Source: Setophaga petechia
Taxonomy: Eukaryota; Chordata; Aves; Passeriformes; Parulidae
Length of the DNA stretch: 64,000 nt
Assembly (NCBI GenBank): GCA_024362935.1
Contig: JANCRA010000006.1
Location: 34,465,924-34,529,923 of the forward strand
Direction: 5' to 3'
How positions within the stretch are numbered: position 1 is the first letter of the stretch; each line of letters starts with the position of its first letter. A model generated the notes under the pieces. That model was not told the DNA's origin. It saw only the letters and a list, made by a program, of their open reading frames with translations, and searched no databases. The position numbers were made by a program, and so were the translations under genes. Positions 12,129-23,071 of the stretch are shown here, in pieces.

Positions 12129-12540
12129 TGCAGGAAAACGTTTACAGACTAAGCAGTTTGGATGTAATTAAAATGCCAGTACATTTCATCTAGCCATTTT
12201 GGTATTAGAACAAAACCATATGACTGACTGCACAGCCTTTTAAAAAATATTTTAAAATAAATTTTCAAATCAACAGTCTGAGTAGGACTCAGACTAAAAA
12301 TTCTACCCAACTTCAACTCCATTGGAAGATTCCCTTGTCACCCTGTGAATCAACTCTACATTCAGAAGATTAAAAGTCCCAATTATGGTGGTTTTGGTAT
12401 GGTTAGGAATTGGGGAAGGGTCTTCTTCCTTCTCAACTCCATGCTGCAGTGCCTTTGGGATGTGGCCTGCTGGCCGTTGTTTGTGCAGCCCTGATGTTTC
12501 TACATGAGGCAGAAAGTGCAGTTGCATTTCCAGCCAAAAG
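12129..12540. repeat. Dispersed repeat, right copy of the ~410-bp inverted pair
   Basis: This is the reverse complement of 9,184-9,592. Its right edge lies within about a dozen bases of the left end of the large inverted duplication at 12,552, so the two structures abut. Confidence 0.85.
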
Positions 12541-12899
12541 GCAGTTGGGGATGCGCCTGAGGTGAGTCAAGGGGTTAGCTGAAAATGTAATTAGGATAAT
12601 TGAAAAGTGCAGATGAGTCGAGGGGCCAGCTGGGAATAGAATTGGGATAGTAGAAGATTGCATATTTTAGGTAAGATTTTAAAATGAGGTAAGAAGCTAA
12701 GTTAGTAATACAGCTAGCAGAAATCATGTCCCTTAGTTAAAGAGTAGCAAATATATTAGGAACATAAAGCTAGGAGTGACAGGGATAGAGGAAGCAATTG
12801 TGAAGGAGCAGAGACCATAGAAATACCTTGCCTTAAGAATAATTGAACAGTTAGGACAGGCTTGGACCATGACTAGCAGGTCAAAAGGTCTTGCCAACT

Positions 12900-13215
12900 G
12901 GCCATGGCAGAAGAGTTCACCATGAGGAAAGCGGCTTTCCTCCTCCCATACAACCACTCCCTCATTTCAAAATCCCACCCACCCAGTAAAGGCAGTACAA
13001 TTGTGCAGCTGTATATAGATATTCAGCTGAAAAAAATACAAAGCAGGCAGGTAATAATTATGTATTATGGGTCCTTAGGAACCTAATGTAAAACCTTTCT
13101 GTAGAAATAGAGACCAGGAGTCCGTAACTCCTTGCACGTGTCTTTGGAAACTAGTTCGCATGTGTCCAGCGCTGCAATAAAGATGCTTCTTTTCTACTAT
13201 AATTAGTTGAAGAGT
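12900..13215 (+). mobile_element. LTR-like fragment in the left arm
   Basis: The plus strand has a TATA-like gctgtatatagatattc followed about 160 bases later by gcaataaagatgcttctttt, the usual order of promoter and poly(A) signal in a retroviral LTR. Its counterpart in the right arm is minus-strand, about 49,660-49,970. Its direction is opposite to that of the adjacent Gag remnant, so the pair has been rearranged. Edges are approximate. Confidence 0.45.
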
Positions 13216-13239
13216 CAGCTGCCCATGCTTCAAGGGTTA

Positions 13240-14040
13240 TGCTGGAGTAGTGAACTGATTTGGAAGGCAGCAGAAGAGTTTCAGCGGGCAATTTTTGGAA
13301 GAGATGGAAGGCTCTTGTGACTGAAGGGAAAGCCATTTGGAATGGAGTAATGATCCCAAAATCCATACCACTGTATCTTTGTGTCTGAATTGAAATCAGA
13401 ATTTTTATAGATAGCTCCATGCAATTTGTCTACAAATGTATCAAAGTCTTCATTCTTCTTTGGTGACTTTGTGTAAAAGACATGGTGTGAAACTTACCTG
13501 GAAGTGCAAGGATAGCATTATATGCTAGTTGTTGCCTCATCTGTAAGACTTGATCAATGCTCTTAGCCTGGCCAGTGGCAGTAGCCCAGGGCCCCTTGCC
13601 AAGTAACTGTTGTGCTGTTAAACTATATAGAGGATCACCCTGCACTCTAGGTCTTGCTGCTTCTTGAGCACACTTTTCCTCCCAGCTTTTATGAAACATC
13701 TCCTGCTGATGGGGTGGCATTATAAGTCTTATTAGGGTATGCACATCAGCTGGAATTAATGTGTTAGATGGAAAAATACACTGCAAAAGTGACTGTGCAA
13801 GTTGGGATTTTCAACCAAATTATGAAATTGCAGCTCTCAATTTTTCTAAAATCTTCCAATTGAAAGGTTCTCAAATTCTACTTGCAGCATTAATTACTAC
13901 AGGAAAAGCTACTGCATCATTGGAGAGAAAGGTCCCTTCTACAATAGCTTCTGGAATAACTTTTTTCTACTTTAGTTTCGGAGCTGCTTCAATTTCAGGG
14001 TCACATTCCAACTCCAATTCCACGTTCTTTACAGCGTGAG
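13240..14040 (-). pseudogene. gag: Retroviral gag (capsid) remnant, left arm
   Basis: Minus-strand translation gives capsid-like text, including EPFNWKILEKLRAA upstream (broken by stops) and PADVHTLIRLIMPPHQQEM with GDPLYSLTAQQLLGKGPW. This pattern is typical of alpha/beta-type retroviral capsids. The longest intact part is 13,430-13,786. It ends in a frameshift and has no zinc knuckle, protease or pol attached. The same fragment sits in the right arm on the plus strand, so it predates the duplication. Confidence 0.75.
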
Positions 14041-15594
14041 AGGGAGGATTTTGTTTAACTGGCTGAATGCTGGCTCAGAGCCAGAATGGAGGAGTTTTTG
14101 CAAGACAAGGACCATATTCAGCCAATGCACAATCCAGCATGCTTGTAATAATGGACAGTGAACACGTTGACAAAGAATGAATTATGGACATACTCAGAAT
14201 TGGGGGTGGTAAATCCTCAAAAAAGATACAAGAAGAAGAGTCATCAGGACTCAGCAAGTTTGTCAGAAAGCTTGGGAGAGTGAGCCATGGGTAGGCCAGA
14301 CAACCAAGCAAGATGCGTAAAAAATTAGATGATCCAATCAGCATTCTATTTTAGATGCGTGAACAGCTAGGATTAAGCAATCATGTATTAGCTAGAGAGA
14401 CGTGGACAGTAGAGATTTATTTTAAATATAGTCTTTTAAAGGATAATAAATTTGGCTTCACTAGATCATATTGGTGATGGTGCGATGTCCCAGACCCTCC
14501 GTGCCCCGCAGCCTGTTCCTGCAGGAGGCTCTGGTGAGCCCCTTGCAGGACGCTCCGCCGTGCACGCAGCCCTTCTCCTGCCCGCCCAGAACGCTCCTGG
14601 CACAGCAGGACACAAGCTGGCTGGCTCTGGGCTCAGCACACCCCAAACAGAGGGGCAGGAAGATGCAGCGGCTGTTTTGCAGCCCTGCCCAAGAGAGGTG
14701 CGAAGGGTCTCCCCCCTCTGGTCTCGCTTGGTTGGGTTTCTGACTGGGCCTGAGGCGAGGGCTGCCATTCCTCACTTGTAGGGAGACCACAGCTGCCAGA
14801 ACCACACCGAGCCTGCAGGCACTGCCCGACAATGCTGCAGCCACTGGGACGGTCCTGCCTCTGAGGCTCAGCCACTCCCTGCTGCTGCTGCTGCTTTCAG
14901 GCACACGCAGAGCTCATTGTTAGGCCACAATGGTCTCTGCTTCTGCCCTCTTCCTGTCCCTGTGTAGGGATGGAGCATTGCTGTGCTTTCAGGAAGCTCT
15001 CTGTGAAAAACTTCCAGCATTGCAAGCTCCTCTGCTCTCCATAGATGCATGCTGTGGAATCCCTCACAGCTGCCTTCAGAGCATCCTCAAGCTGGCTCTT
15101 CTAAAACCCAGGCTCCTTGTTCCCTTCAGCATGCTCAGCACGACCTTCAACTCCATGGTGCTGTGCAACTGGAGCAGCAGCACAGGGACCTTTGCAGCCT
15201 GAGCTGCCCTTGTTCCTCTCTGCCCCTGCACAGAACACAGCGTGGAAGAGAACGGCAGCAGGGCCCTGCGTGTCCCCGGGCTCAGGGTTTGTGCCACTTC
15301 AGCTCCATGGACACGTGGGTAAAGTGACAAAGCTAAAACTGTTTATTAAGGGAAGGCAAAGCAAAGGGGTGAACTGGGAGGCAAAAAAGGGGCTGGGCAG
15401 GGCCTGGGGGCTGGAGAGAGGGAGGGAGCTGCCAACAAGGAGTGAGATGCCAGGAGCCCCTGGAGCTTCCCACAGGCTCAGCTGTGACCAAGAAGAGCTG
15501 TGCCTGGAGTTCCAGCTGGAACCCTGTGCTCTGCAGGTGGTCTCATCTTTATTGGCAACTGGGGGTTGCCCAAGGACATGGGTTCTTCTTAACC
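14041..15594. other. Arm sequence without a recognised gene
   Basis: This part is shared with the right arm at 37,845-48,830 apart from the ERV. It contains overlapping GC-rich open frames on both strands and a poly-Gln/Ala-type (gct)n run near 14,880. It includes the empty ERV target site at 14,599-14,611. No coding region can be supported. Confidence 0.5.
14599..14611 (-). other. Preserved empty integration site of the ERV at 38,792
   Basis: The reverse complement reads gtcctgctgtgcc. In the right arm the ERV splits this at ctgc: gtc-ctgc before the 5' LTR and ctgc-tgtgcc after the 3' LTR. The single ctgc here is at 14,605-14,608. This defines both the 4-bp target duplication and the exact ends of the provirus. 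Confidence 0.93.
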
Positions 15595-18500
15595 TGCAGA
15601 TGAAGTTCAGCAGATCTTGCCTCAAACTTCATCAGCTGGATAACTTGGTTGCTGAAGAAAGGGCACTCGTACTCCTTCAGGGCTTGAAGGGCTGGAAAAA
15701 AGAAGCCCAGAGCCACAGTTAGAGGCCGGATTGCAGGAATCCAGGGAAATACTCCTGCCAGGCAATCTCAGCCGGCTCCTGCTACGGCCAGAAGGGAGCC
15801 GGAGACACAGGCTTGGGCCGGAAGGTGCTGGCCTCGGCTGCCCCTCGTGTCCCTGAAAGCACTCCGGGCTCTGTCCCCGCCGCCCCTCGTCCACACAGGG
15901 AGCAGAGCCCTCGGCAGCCCGGGCAGGGATTGTAGCTCCGGAGCCGGGATTTGCAGCTGCCCCCGGCGGCCCTCGCTGGCACCCCCGCGGCTGCCCCCAC
16001 TCACCCTGACTGAGGACCTGGAGCTCCTCCTTCTGCCCCACCATGAGCACTCCGGCCAGCCCTGGCAGGACAGAGCCCGTGGCGGCGCCAGGCGGCACAG
16101 CTGCCCGACACGGGCGCTGCCACCCTGCGGTCGCACGCCCTCCTGCCCGGGCAGGGCTCCTGCCGGCCCTGCCGCACGCTGCCGCCCGAGGGCTCGGCTG
16201 CGGGAGGGCGGCGGCAGCGCCGAGGGCGGGCGGGGCTGCAGCGGACCGGGCGCGCCTCCCGCTGGAGCCGGGGGCAGCGGCCGGGCCGGGGGCAGGGAGG
16301 GGCGCCGGGCTCGGGGCTCACCCATCAGCCTGACGGCCGCCTGTCGCAGGGGCCTCTGTGGGCTCTGCAGGTGCGGCAGGGCCCAGCGCAGGTGCTCGGC
16401 CGCTCGGCTCTCGTCCTGCAGCAGCTGCGGGGAGCGCCGGCAGGGAAGGCTCGGCGCGGGCTCTGCCCCTCGGCCGGGCGCTGCCTGCGCCCAGCAGCGG
16501 CCGAGCCGGCCCGCACGGCCCGGGGCAGGGAGCGGCGTGCGGGGCGCAGGCTGGCGGGCCCGGCTGCGGGGCCGGGCAGGGCCACAGCTGCCAGCCCCCC
16601 GCACCGAGCACCGGGGGCAGGGCTCGGGCTCCTGGGCTGTCCTTACCAGGCTGTCGGCGAACTTCATCCGCCGCTCCTTCGTCAGCAGTTCCTCGAGGTC
16701 CCTCCTCCTCGGGAAGCGTGCCGCACAAAGCAGGGCTTGGCCAGAGGCCTGGAGAGCGGCAGAGAGCCGCAGGTGGCACCAGAGCCCAGGGCACGGCGCC
16801 CGTGTCCCTGCGCCACGGCCAGGGGAGGCTGGAGCCCGCCAGGCGCCAGGGCAGAAACCGGCCAAGCCCCTTGCCAGGGATGCGGCCGCGTCACACAAAA
16901 CCTGACCTTGGCCACCTGCAGGTTCTCATCGTGCCAGCGCAAGAATAGAGGGAGCAGGCTCTGGTTCACGATTGTCGTGAGAAGTTCTTCCCCCTCTTCC
17001 ATTACCAGCTCCATCACCTTGCAGAAGAGCTGAATGGAGAGCAGCTGCACGTGCTTTTGTTCTGGAAGGAAAGGAAAAGTCCTAAGCACCAACTACTTCA
17101 GGCCCATTGGGGCAAAGGCCCAGAACTGCACAGAACACAAAGTTTCCAGGTAGCCACTGCCCCCTTCTCACCAGCGAGGGCTCTTGGCCGAGCACCATGC
17201 GGCCTCTGAGCGCCAGGCGCAGCCTGTCCCTGCACTGGGTCGGCAGGTGCCTGGATACCACCAGCAGGGCACTGGGACCGTGTTTGCTCAGGTCCAGGCA
17301 CTCGAGGAGCGGAAAGGCACAGGAGGGCAGTGACGGGGGAACCGGCCAGCAGGAGCCCAGAGCCTCACAGGGCCGGGCCCAGGCAGCAGCAGCAGCACAG
17401 GGCGCAGGCAGCCTCCCAGGCAACTGCAGCTACGAGAGGCCCGAGAGCTGGGAGGCAGCTCAGCCAGGCAGCGCTGGACACCCGGCTCACCTCCACAAAG
17501 AAGGCCAGGGCAGGCAAATGCCAGCAGGTCTGTTTCCCCATGAGCAGGCTTAGCAGGTGCAAGGCCATGTAGGGACACAAGGGGCTCAAGCCACGGCGCA
17601 TCTCCCTGGCAGGGGAAAAAGGCACCAAGGCCCTGAGCCTCCCAGGGTGGGCAAACCTCTCCCAGGAGTGACTCACAGAGGTCTGATCTTTCCCCAGCGC
17701 TCTGCAAGTGCATATGAGCCCCTTGGGAGGCAGCTGCTCCTGGGCATCCTCCTCTCCCAGCCCTTTGCAGTCTGCTCGGCCCTCCCTCGGTGACAAGGCC
17801 CTCTCGCTTACGACCCCGGGGACTGTGTGGGGCACTGCGGGCACAGGGCACAAATGCTGGCAGTGGTGGCAGGAGTAAGGGATGTCACCTGGCCAGCAGA
17901 CCCGCTGCATAGTGCTGGGTGTCGGCACAGAGCAGGGTGTCGCAGAGCTGCTTGTGCTCTGAAGCCAGCAGATTATTGCCAAAGCCCAGGCAGGAGAGCA
18001 GAGCCTTCATGGTCTGCACTGCAAACCTGCCTGCCAAGCAAAGGCCAGGTCATTCTGGGAGCGCTGGCCCTGGCCACGAGGGCATGGGAAGGACGGGGTG
18101 CCTGGTACCTGTTGGGGTGGCTGGGAAGGCTGTGTTCCTCCAGGCACGCTCTCCAGAAGCTCCGGGTCTCAACGTCCCCTGGCATCTGCTCTGTGGCGGT
18201 GACAATTTGCAAGAACAGAGCCACGAACAGTTGGGGAGAATGAAGCAGAATGGCATAGTGCCACTCGGACATGGGGGCAATCCTCCACATTGTCAGAGTT
18301 GCCTGCAAGAGACAAAGTAGCCCGAGACAGCGCTCAGTGCCAGGGTGTCCATGAGGCAGGGCCCGAGGGGAGACGCAGGGGGAGCACCCGGCCTGCTGCC
18401 CCTGAGCCTGCCCCTAGGCCAGCTTTGAGCCCAGGCAGGGAGCTGCAGGCTGGGGAGAGCAGGGAGAGCTGCTGGAGAGGCGACCGGGAGGGCGAGCAAA

Positions 18501-20270
18501 GGCCAGCTCCAGAAACTCACAGCCAGGGCAAGGACGGCCTTGTTGTCCCCCCAGGAGAAGCTGCCGTAGGGTGGCTGCTCCTCCATGGCAGAGAGCAGCG
18601 CTGGAAGCACCTCCTGGGCGGCCACTCTCGACGTGCCCATGGCTCTCCACATCAGCACGGTGGCTCTGTGGGAGCAGAGCTGTGTGTCAGCAGCGTGCCG
18701 CGTGCAGCTGCGTGGGGCCGGGTGACAGAGCCTCGGTGCCCTGAGGAGCAGGGAGGGAGCATGGCAGAGGCTCAGGAAACAGAAAGGCCCGAGTTTCCCA
18801 CAGCTCTCCATCTGTCTGGCAGAGCCCGCTGGACAGGCTGTACAGGGCGAGGGGCCCTGTGGGCCGGTGAGCCCCGAGCTCTCGAGGCAGTTGTGCCCCG
18901 TACCCGCCACACGTTGGGGCACAGCGCAGAAGGCTCATCACCACTTGAGCAGGGTGTTCTTCAGTCAGGCTCAGAATCTCCGTTTGCAGCCCGGCATCCA
19001 CGGTGACACAGGACGCCAGTCTCTGGAAAATGTCCCTGACCGTGGCCAGCACCTGGAGGAGGCAGCATGGGAAAGACTTGGAGTGCTGTCCAAGGCAGAC
19101 ACTTGGCCAGCTTCCCCCAAGAAGTGCTTGCCTTCCCACACCAGTGTGATGGCCTCAAAGGCTGAGGGGGTCCAGCATATGTAGCTTGAGGGGCCACATG
19201 ATCCTGGGAGACCTTCAGCCCTGGCCCCATGCTGCTTACCTGCTGTGGAGAAGCAGCACGCTTCTGGAAAACCTCCAGAGTGGGTGCAGGAGTCCCGGTC
19301 AGTGTGGGCCTGGCTTGAGTCTCTGGCATGCCCTGAGCCTGGGTGTCAGTGGTGGCCATGCCCTCAGTCAGGGCCATGTCAGCCTCCGCCCTGCCCTCAG
19401 CCGTGTCCTGCTCAGAGGCTGCTGCGAGCTCTGAGGACGCTGAGCTGGCAGCAGGCTCTGCCCGCAGCTGGCCAGGCCTGGAGTCGGGCTGGGCCGTGCC
19501 CTTGGTGTTGGTGCCGCCGGTCTTTGTGCAGCCAAGGTGCAGGAGCCTCCGCAGTGTCTGCAGCAGAAGGGTGGGAAGAGAGGAACGTTCCATGGCCTGC
19601 TCCAAGCGCGGGACTCGGCCGGGCAGTGCCAGCAGGCCCGGCCCAGGTGGGGACGGCCGCAGGTACCTGCGCTGCTCTGCAGAAGAGGCCAAAGGTGGAT
19701 TCCTGCTCTTGAGACCAGTCCTTGGCTGCATCAGGCAAAGAGTGAGCGTAGCCAGAGCTGAGGGGCTGCGGGAGAGACCGGAGAACACAGCCCAGCCCTG
19801 CGCTGCCCAGGCAGGGAGAGCCCCGGGATGCTCCAGGGGGATGGAGCACGGCCACTGCGACATGTCTGCCCAACCCCTCTTCTGTCTTGTCCGTGGGCAA
19901 TTCCCCAGGGGATGGCATGGCATGGCATGGGGCCAAGTTGGGTGCAGGCTCTAGCCCTGCAGCCCAGCTCTGCCACTCATCCTCCTGCGGTGGATGGAAT
20001 GGCACCACCTCTTCAGTCTCCAGTGCTGGGGCAGCTCCAGGGCCTTCTTCCTCCTCCTCCACCCAGTCCAGCTTGGGCACTCTCGGGGGTCTCTGCTCTA
20101 TGTGAGTGCCTGGAGCTACTTGCAGGAGAGATGCCTTGGGAAAGCTCCGGGGCACCAAGTCCCACACTCTGCCCTTGAGGGCAGCTGCAGAATAGAAGCC
20201 GCAGAAGGCCACGGGTAACCGAGTACTGTGCTCTGGCCTTGAGCTCAGCTGCAGGAACAACGCCACAGAA
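15595..20270 (-). CDS. MROH-like HEAT-repeat gene, copy A (multi-exon)
   Basis: At least thirteen minus-strand exons with good splice sites encode a protein of the maestro heat-like repeat family. Exon spans: 19,940-20,270 (approximate, N-terminal, acidic VEEEEEGPG), 19,667-19,764, 19,240-19,557, 18,904-19,052, 18,521-18,665, 18,109-18,302, 17,889-18,030, 17,677-17,733 (weak), 17,491-17,605, 17,172-17,300, 16,907-17,061, 16,647-16,748, 16,322-16,424, 16,005-16,061 and 15,595-15,684. Family-like text includes ATVLMWRAMGTSRVAAQEVL, QSLLPLFLRWHDENLQVAKV and ESRAAEHLRWALPHLQSP. HEAT repeats form alpha-solenoids; the molecular role of the avian expansion is not established. The 3' three exons lie in the inverted-repeat arm and the rest lie in the spacer. 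The last exon (ALKEYECPFFSN) differs from the C-terminal exon of copy B, so the 3' end may be altered. No stop was noticed inside the listed exons. Confidence 0.7.
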
Positions 20271-21488
20271 AAGCCCCGGGTAAGACAGGAACGAGTGCGC
20301 TGTGCGGGGGCTCCTCACGGCACCGCTCTGTCCCATTATGCCCCGTTGCATGTTCCCAGCACCTGGGCAAGCTTCTATTTCCCACGTATCAAAAAGGGGC
20401 CTTGGACACCGGGTTCCGTTCCATGGCACGCTGACTGTGCTGCAGCGTGTCACCCACAGCCATTGCACACACTGTCTCCTGCCCTGGGGCCGCCCCCAGC
20501 CCAGCCAAAGTGGCCCAGGCAGGAAGGAATGCCTGGCCCCAGGTGTCTGAGACAGCCCGCAAAAGACCTTTAGGAAGGGCTCAGACCATCAGCAAACACC
20601 GCCCGGCTCTGTGGGCTCAGTCCTATCCCCATATCTTTCCCTGAGAGCATTTGAATTTCTAAATGAGAATCATTTGAAGGGAGGGGATTTACATTTTCCA
20701 TTTCAGAGAAGCCTTCTTCCTTCCTGAGCAGACACCTCTCTCTTCAAACCAAGACACTTGTTTATCATCTTGCAGATGCGCAGTTGCTGGGCAGCCCCGT
20801 TCTACACCAGGGACCTGGAGAACCATTCCCAGCAACTGGGAAAATCCTGCGGGGTCCATCCACCCATAGAAGAGGTCTCCAAATTTGCCCCGAAAGTGGG
20901 TCCAGCTTTTATAGGCCAAAAAGAGCAAGTCCAAGTGACTCGATGATATTTTTAGCCCAGATAGCCCTGCAGCTGAAGGCACACTTCACAATCAGCAGGG
21001 GACACAGCTAGACCAAAGCCCAGATCTCTTCCAGGAGCCTTTCTCCTCAAACATCCTTCAAACGAGCCTCCATTCAAGTCAGCTGGGAAAGTTTCTTCCA
21101 ATGATACATGCTGGCACATAACTAGACAGGGTTATGTGAAAGATTCTAAAGCAGCAGCTCTGGAGTCAAAGAGCCAGCACTAAGAGTCCTTGTCATGTCT
21201 TTGTAGCTAAATCCCACTTCGAGGGAGTGGAAGGAGTTTGGAACGAGCTAGAGAGCGGAGCTCTGAGTTTTTAGATGATGCCATTGCTTTTTCTTCTCTT
21301 CTACATAGACAGAAAGAGTGAGTTTGGCTCACATCTCCACCGCATGGCTCACAGGGCCGCAGAACTTGTAGTTACAAGAGCTTTGAAGGATTCTTGGCTA
21401 AGAAGACACGGGCAAGAAGGACATTTCTGTTTTGGAGCCAATCCTTCAATATTTCATCTTACAGACTCATGCTCTCGGGGTCTCTAGC
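20271..21488. other. Upstream flank of MROH copy A, nothing recognised
   Basis: This should contain the 5' exon and promoter of copy A, but I found no start or CpG-like promoter that I could defend. Short ORFs on both strands lack motifs. Confidence 0.5.
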
Positions 21489-22297
21489 TGGTCAGAGTGA
21501 CCCCAAGATAAGTTAGAAAGTCTCTTTTCCCAGCCCGGCGGTGGAAGAAGGAGTCAGAGCTCTTTGTTTCTCGGTCTCAAGGTTGGTTATTGTATCTTAT
21601 CTATAAATATCTTTCTCCTGTCCTGCCGAGGTCCGCTCAGCAAGACAGTCTAAGGCGCTCTGCCTCCCCCGGGGCGCTGTTATCTTTTATACTAAAAACA
21701 ACGACGTGTACAATATTTACAATTGCCTTCCAATACCTATCGTCTACGTTAGACAGTGAGCTTCTACTCTAAACCAATCTAACAGTGCCAACATCACAGC
21801 AGAAGATGGAGGCCAAGAAGAAGAAGGAGAAAAGCTGGACATGTCCATATTCCTCCATCTTGCCCCCTGAAGCCCCATTCTAAAAACCCCAAAAATCTAT
21901 TTTCCCACTCTGTGATAAATTCACTATCATTCTACTTAAACTTTTGTGGCTTGTCATTCTTCATACAAGGTTGGTCATTGTTTTTTCCAAGGGCTATATC
22001 AAAGGCACAGGAGTCTTGGGATCTGTGCCAAGGCCTCTGAGCCTTCTGACAAGGTCTCGAGTCCTGCAGGGCAGCCAGAGGAATTTCCTGCATTCCCACA
22101 TCATGCTACAGTGTAAGCTTCCTTAGCCAATCATGTTATGACACACAAACCTTCAGCACTGCATCCGCAACTTCTTGTTTACCATTGGAACTACTTTGAT
22201 TTTTTTCTAGATCTTGAACTCTAAAACTCTAAACTTTCCTCCCCTGCAACTTTCCTCCCCGTGTCTCTGCTATCAACTCGAAATCCGCATTCTCGCT
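21489..22297 (-). mobile_element. Solo LTR, minus orientation
   Basis: An approximately 809-bp block is flanked by a candidate 6-bp duplication tctagc (21,483-21,488 and 22,298-22,303). A 6-bp duplication is usual for ERVK-class insertions. The minus strand carries gatatttatagataag as a TATA-like box, downstream of an AT-rich U3-like stretch. The left edge reads TGGTCAG on the plus strand, but with these duplications the right edge is not a perfect CA, so the ends may be off by a few bases. No internal retroviral sequence is attached. Confidence 0.6.
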
Positions 22298-23071
22298 TCT
22301 AGCACCTAAGTTTGGAAGCCCTTTCCAAGGTCTCAGATCAAATCCTGTGTTTAATTCTAAGCTTTGCGGACAAGACCAAAGGTCTGAGATTTCCCTGCAT
22401 TTGGGTTTCCAACACCACTGATGCTGTTAGTTCCAGCATGCCCAGGATCCCTCTTGCAAGTCAACTCTGGCAGGAACAAGGCGGCTGCCAGGGGGCTGCT
22501 TGTGGCCTCTGAGAGGCCATTGCTCAGGGCTTGCCAGTGCCCCAGCCCCTCAGGCTCTGCCCCAGCCTGGCCAGGCTGCCTGGCAGCAGCAGCGCTGCAG
22601 CCCCACAGCAGCTGCAGAGCAGCCCCATGCAGAGGCACCTGGGAGCCCTCGGCAAGGCAGCCAGCAGCACACGGGCAGGAGGACACGGATGGCGCTTCCT
22701 GCCTGGCACGGGGCTTGTGGCCATCTCCAGGCACCGCTCTGGCAGGGACCCCGCAGCTCCGGCCCCTGCCCAGCCGCTCTGTGGGCAGCACAAAGGCTTC
22801 AGCAGAAGCACCAAAGGCCAAAGGGCTTCTGGCCACTTCCCCTTGCCCACTGCACACCTGGGCACCTGGCTGAGCACAAGCACCCTTTTCCCCCTCCTCC
22901 CCTATTCCCTGTGGACCCTGGGCAGCAAAGAAAATCTCCTGGGAGTGTGTATATTATAACACGGTCTATATTTACAAAGGGTGAGAAATAGAATGGAAGA
23001 AAAGAAAAATCTGAAAGAAAAGTAAACATCCCCACTGGCTCAGGCTGCGCCAGCAAAGAGACCCTCCCGCA
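22298..23071. other. Downstream flank of MROH copy B, nothing recognised
   Basis: GC-rich sequence (22,430-22,870) with overlapping open frames on both strands and no domain that I recognise. An AT-rich stretch near 22,950 (tataacacggtctatattta) could hold the 3' end signals of copy B. Confidence 0.45.

Larger units (their letters stand above)
12552..16622. repeat. Left arm of a large inverted duplication
   Basis: Read as its reverse complement, this arm matches 36,787-50,303 once the 9.5-kb ERV in the right arm is removed. Matched landmarks run from the Gag debris through the unoccupied ERV target site to three MROH exons. At the outer edge both arms share the junction ccttgactcacctcagg. 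At the inner edge homology fades after gccacagctgccagcccc, within an MROH intron. In the sections compared by eye (for example 14,460-14,600 versus 48,268-48,412) only about two differences per 150 bases are seen. The arms are about 4.06 kb and the spacer about 20.2 kb. Confidence 0.93.

Noticed and set aside
15768..16905. Long overlapping ORFs on both strands (376 and 352 codons)
   Set aside because: They run through MROH exons and introns alike in very GC-rich DNA; the splice-bounded minus-strand exons explain the conserved parts.
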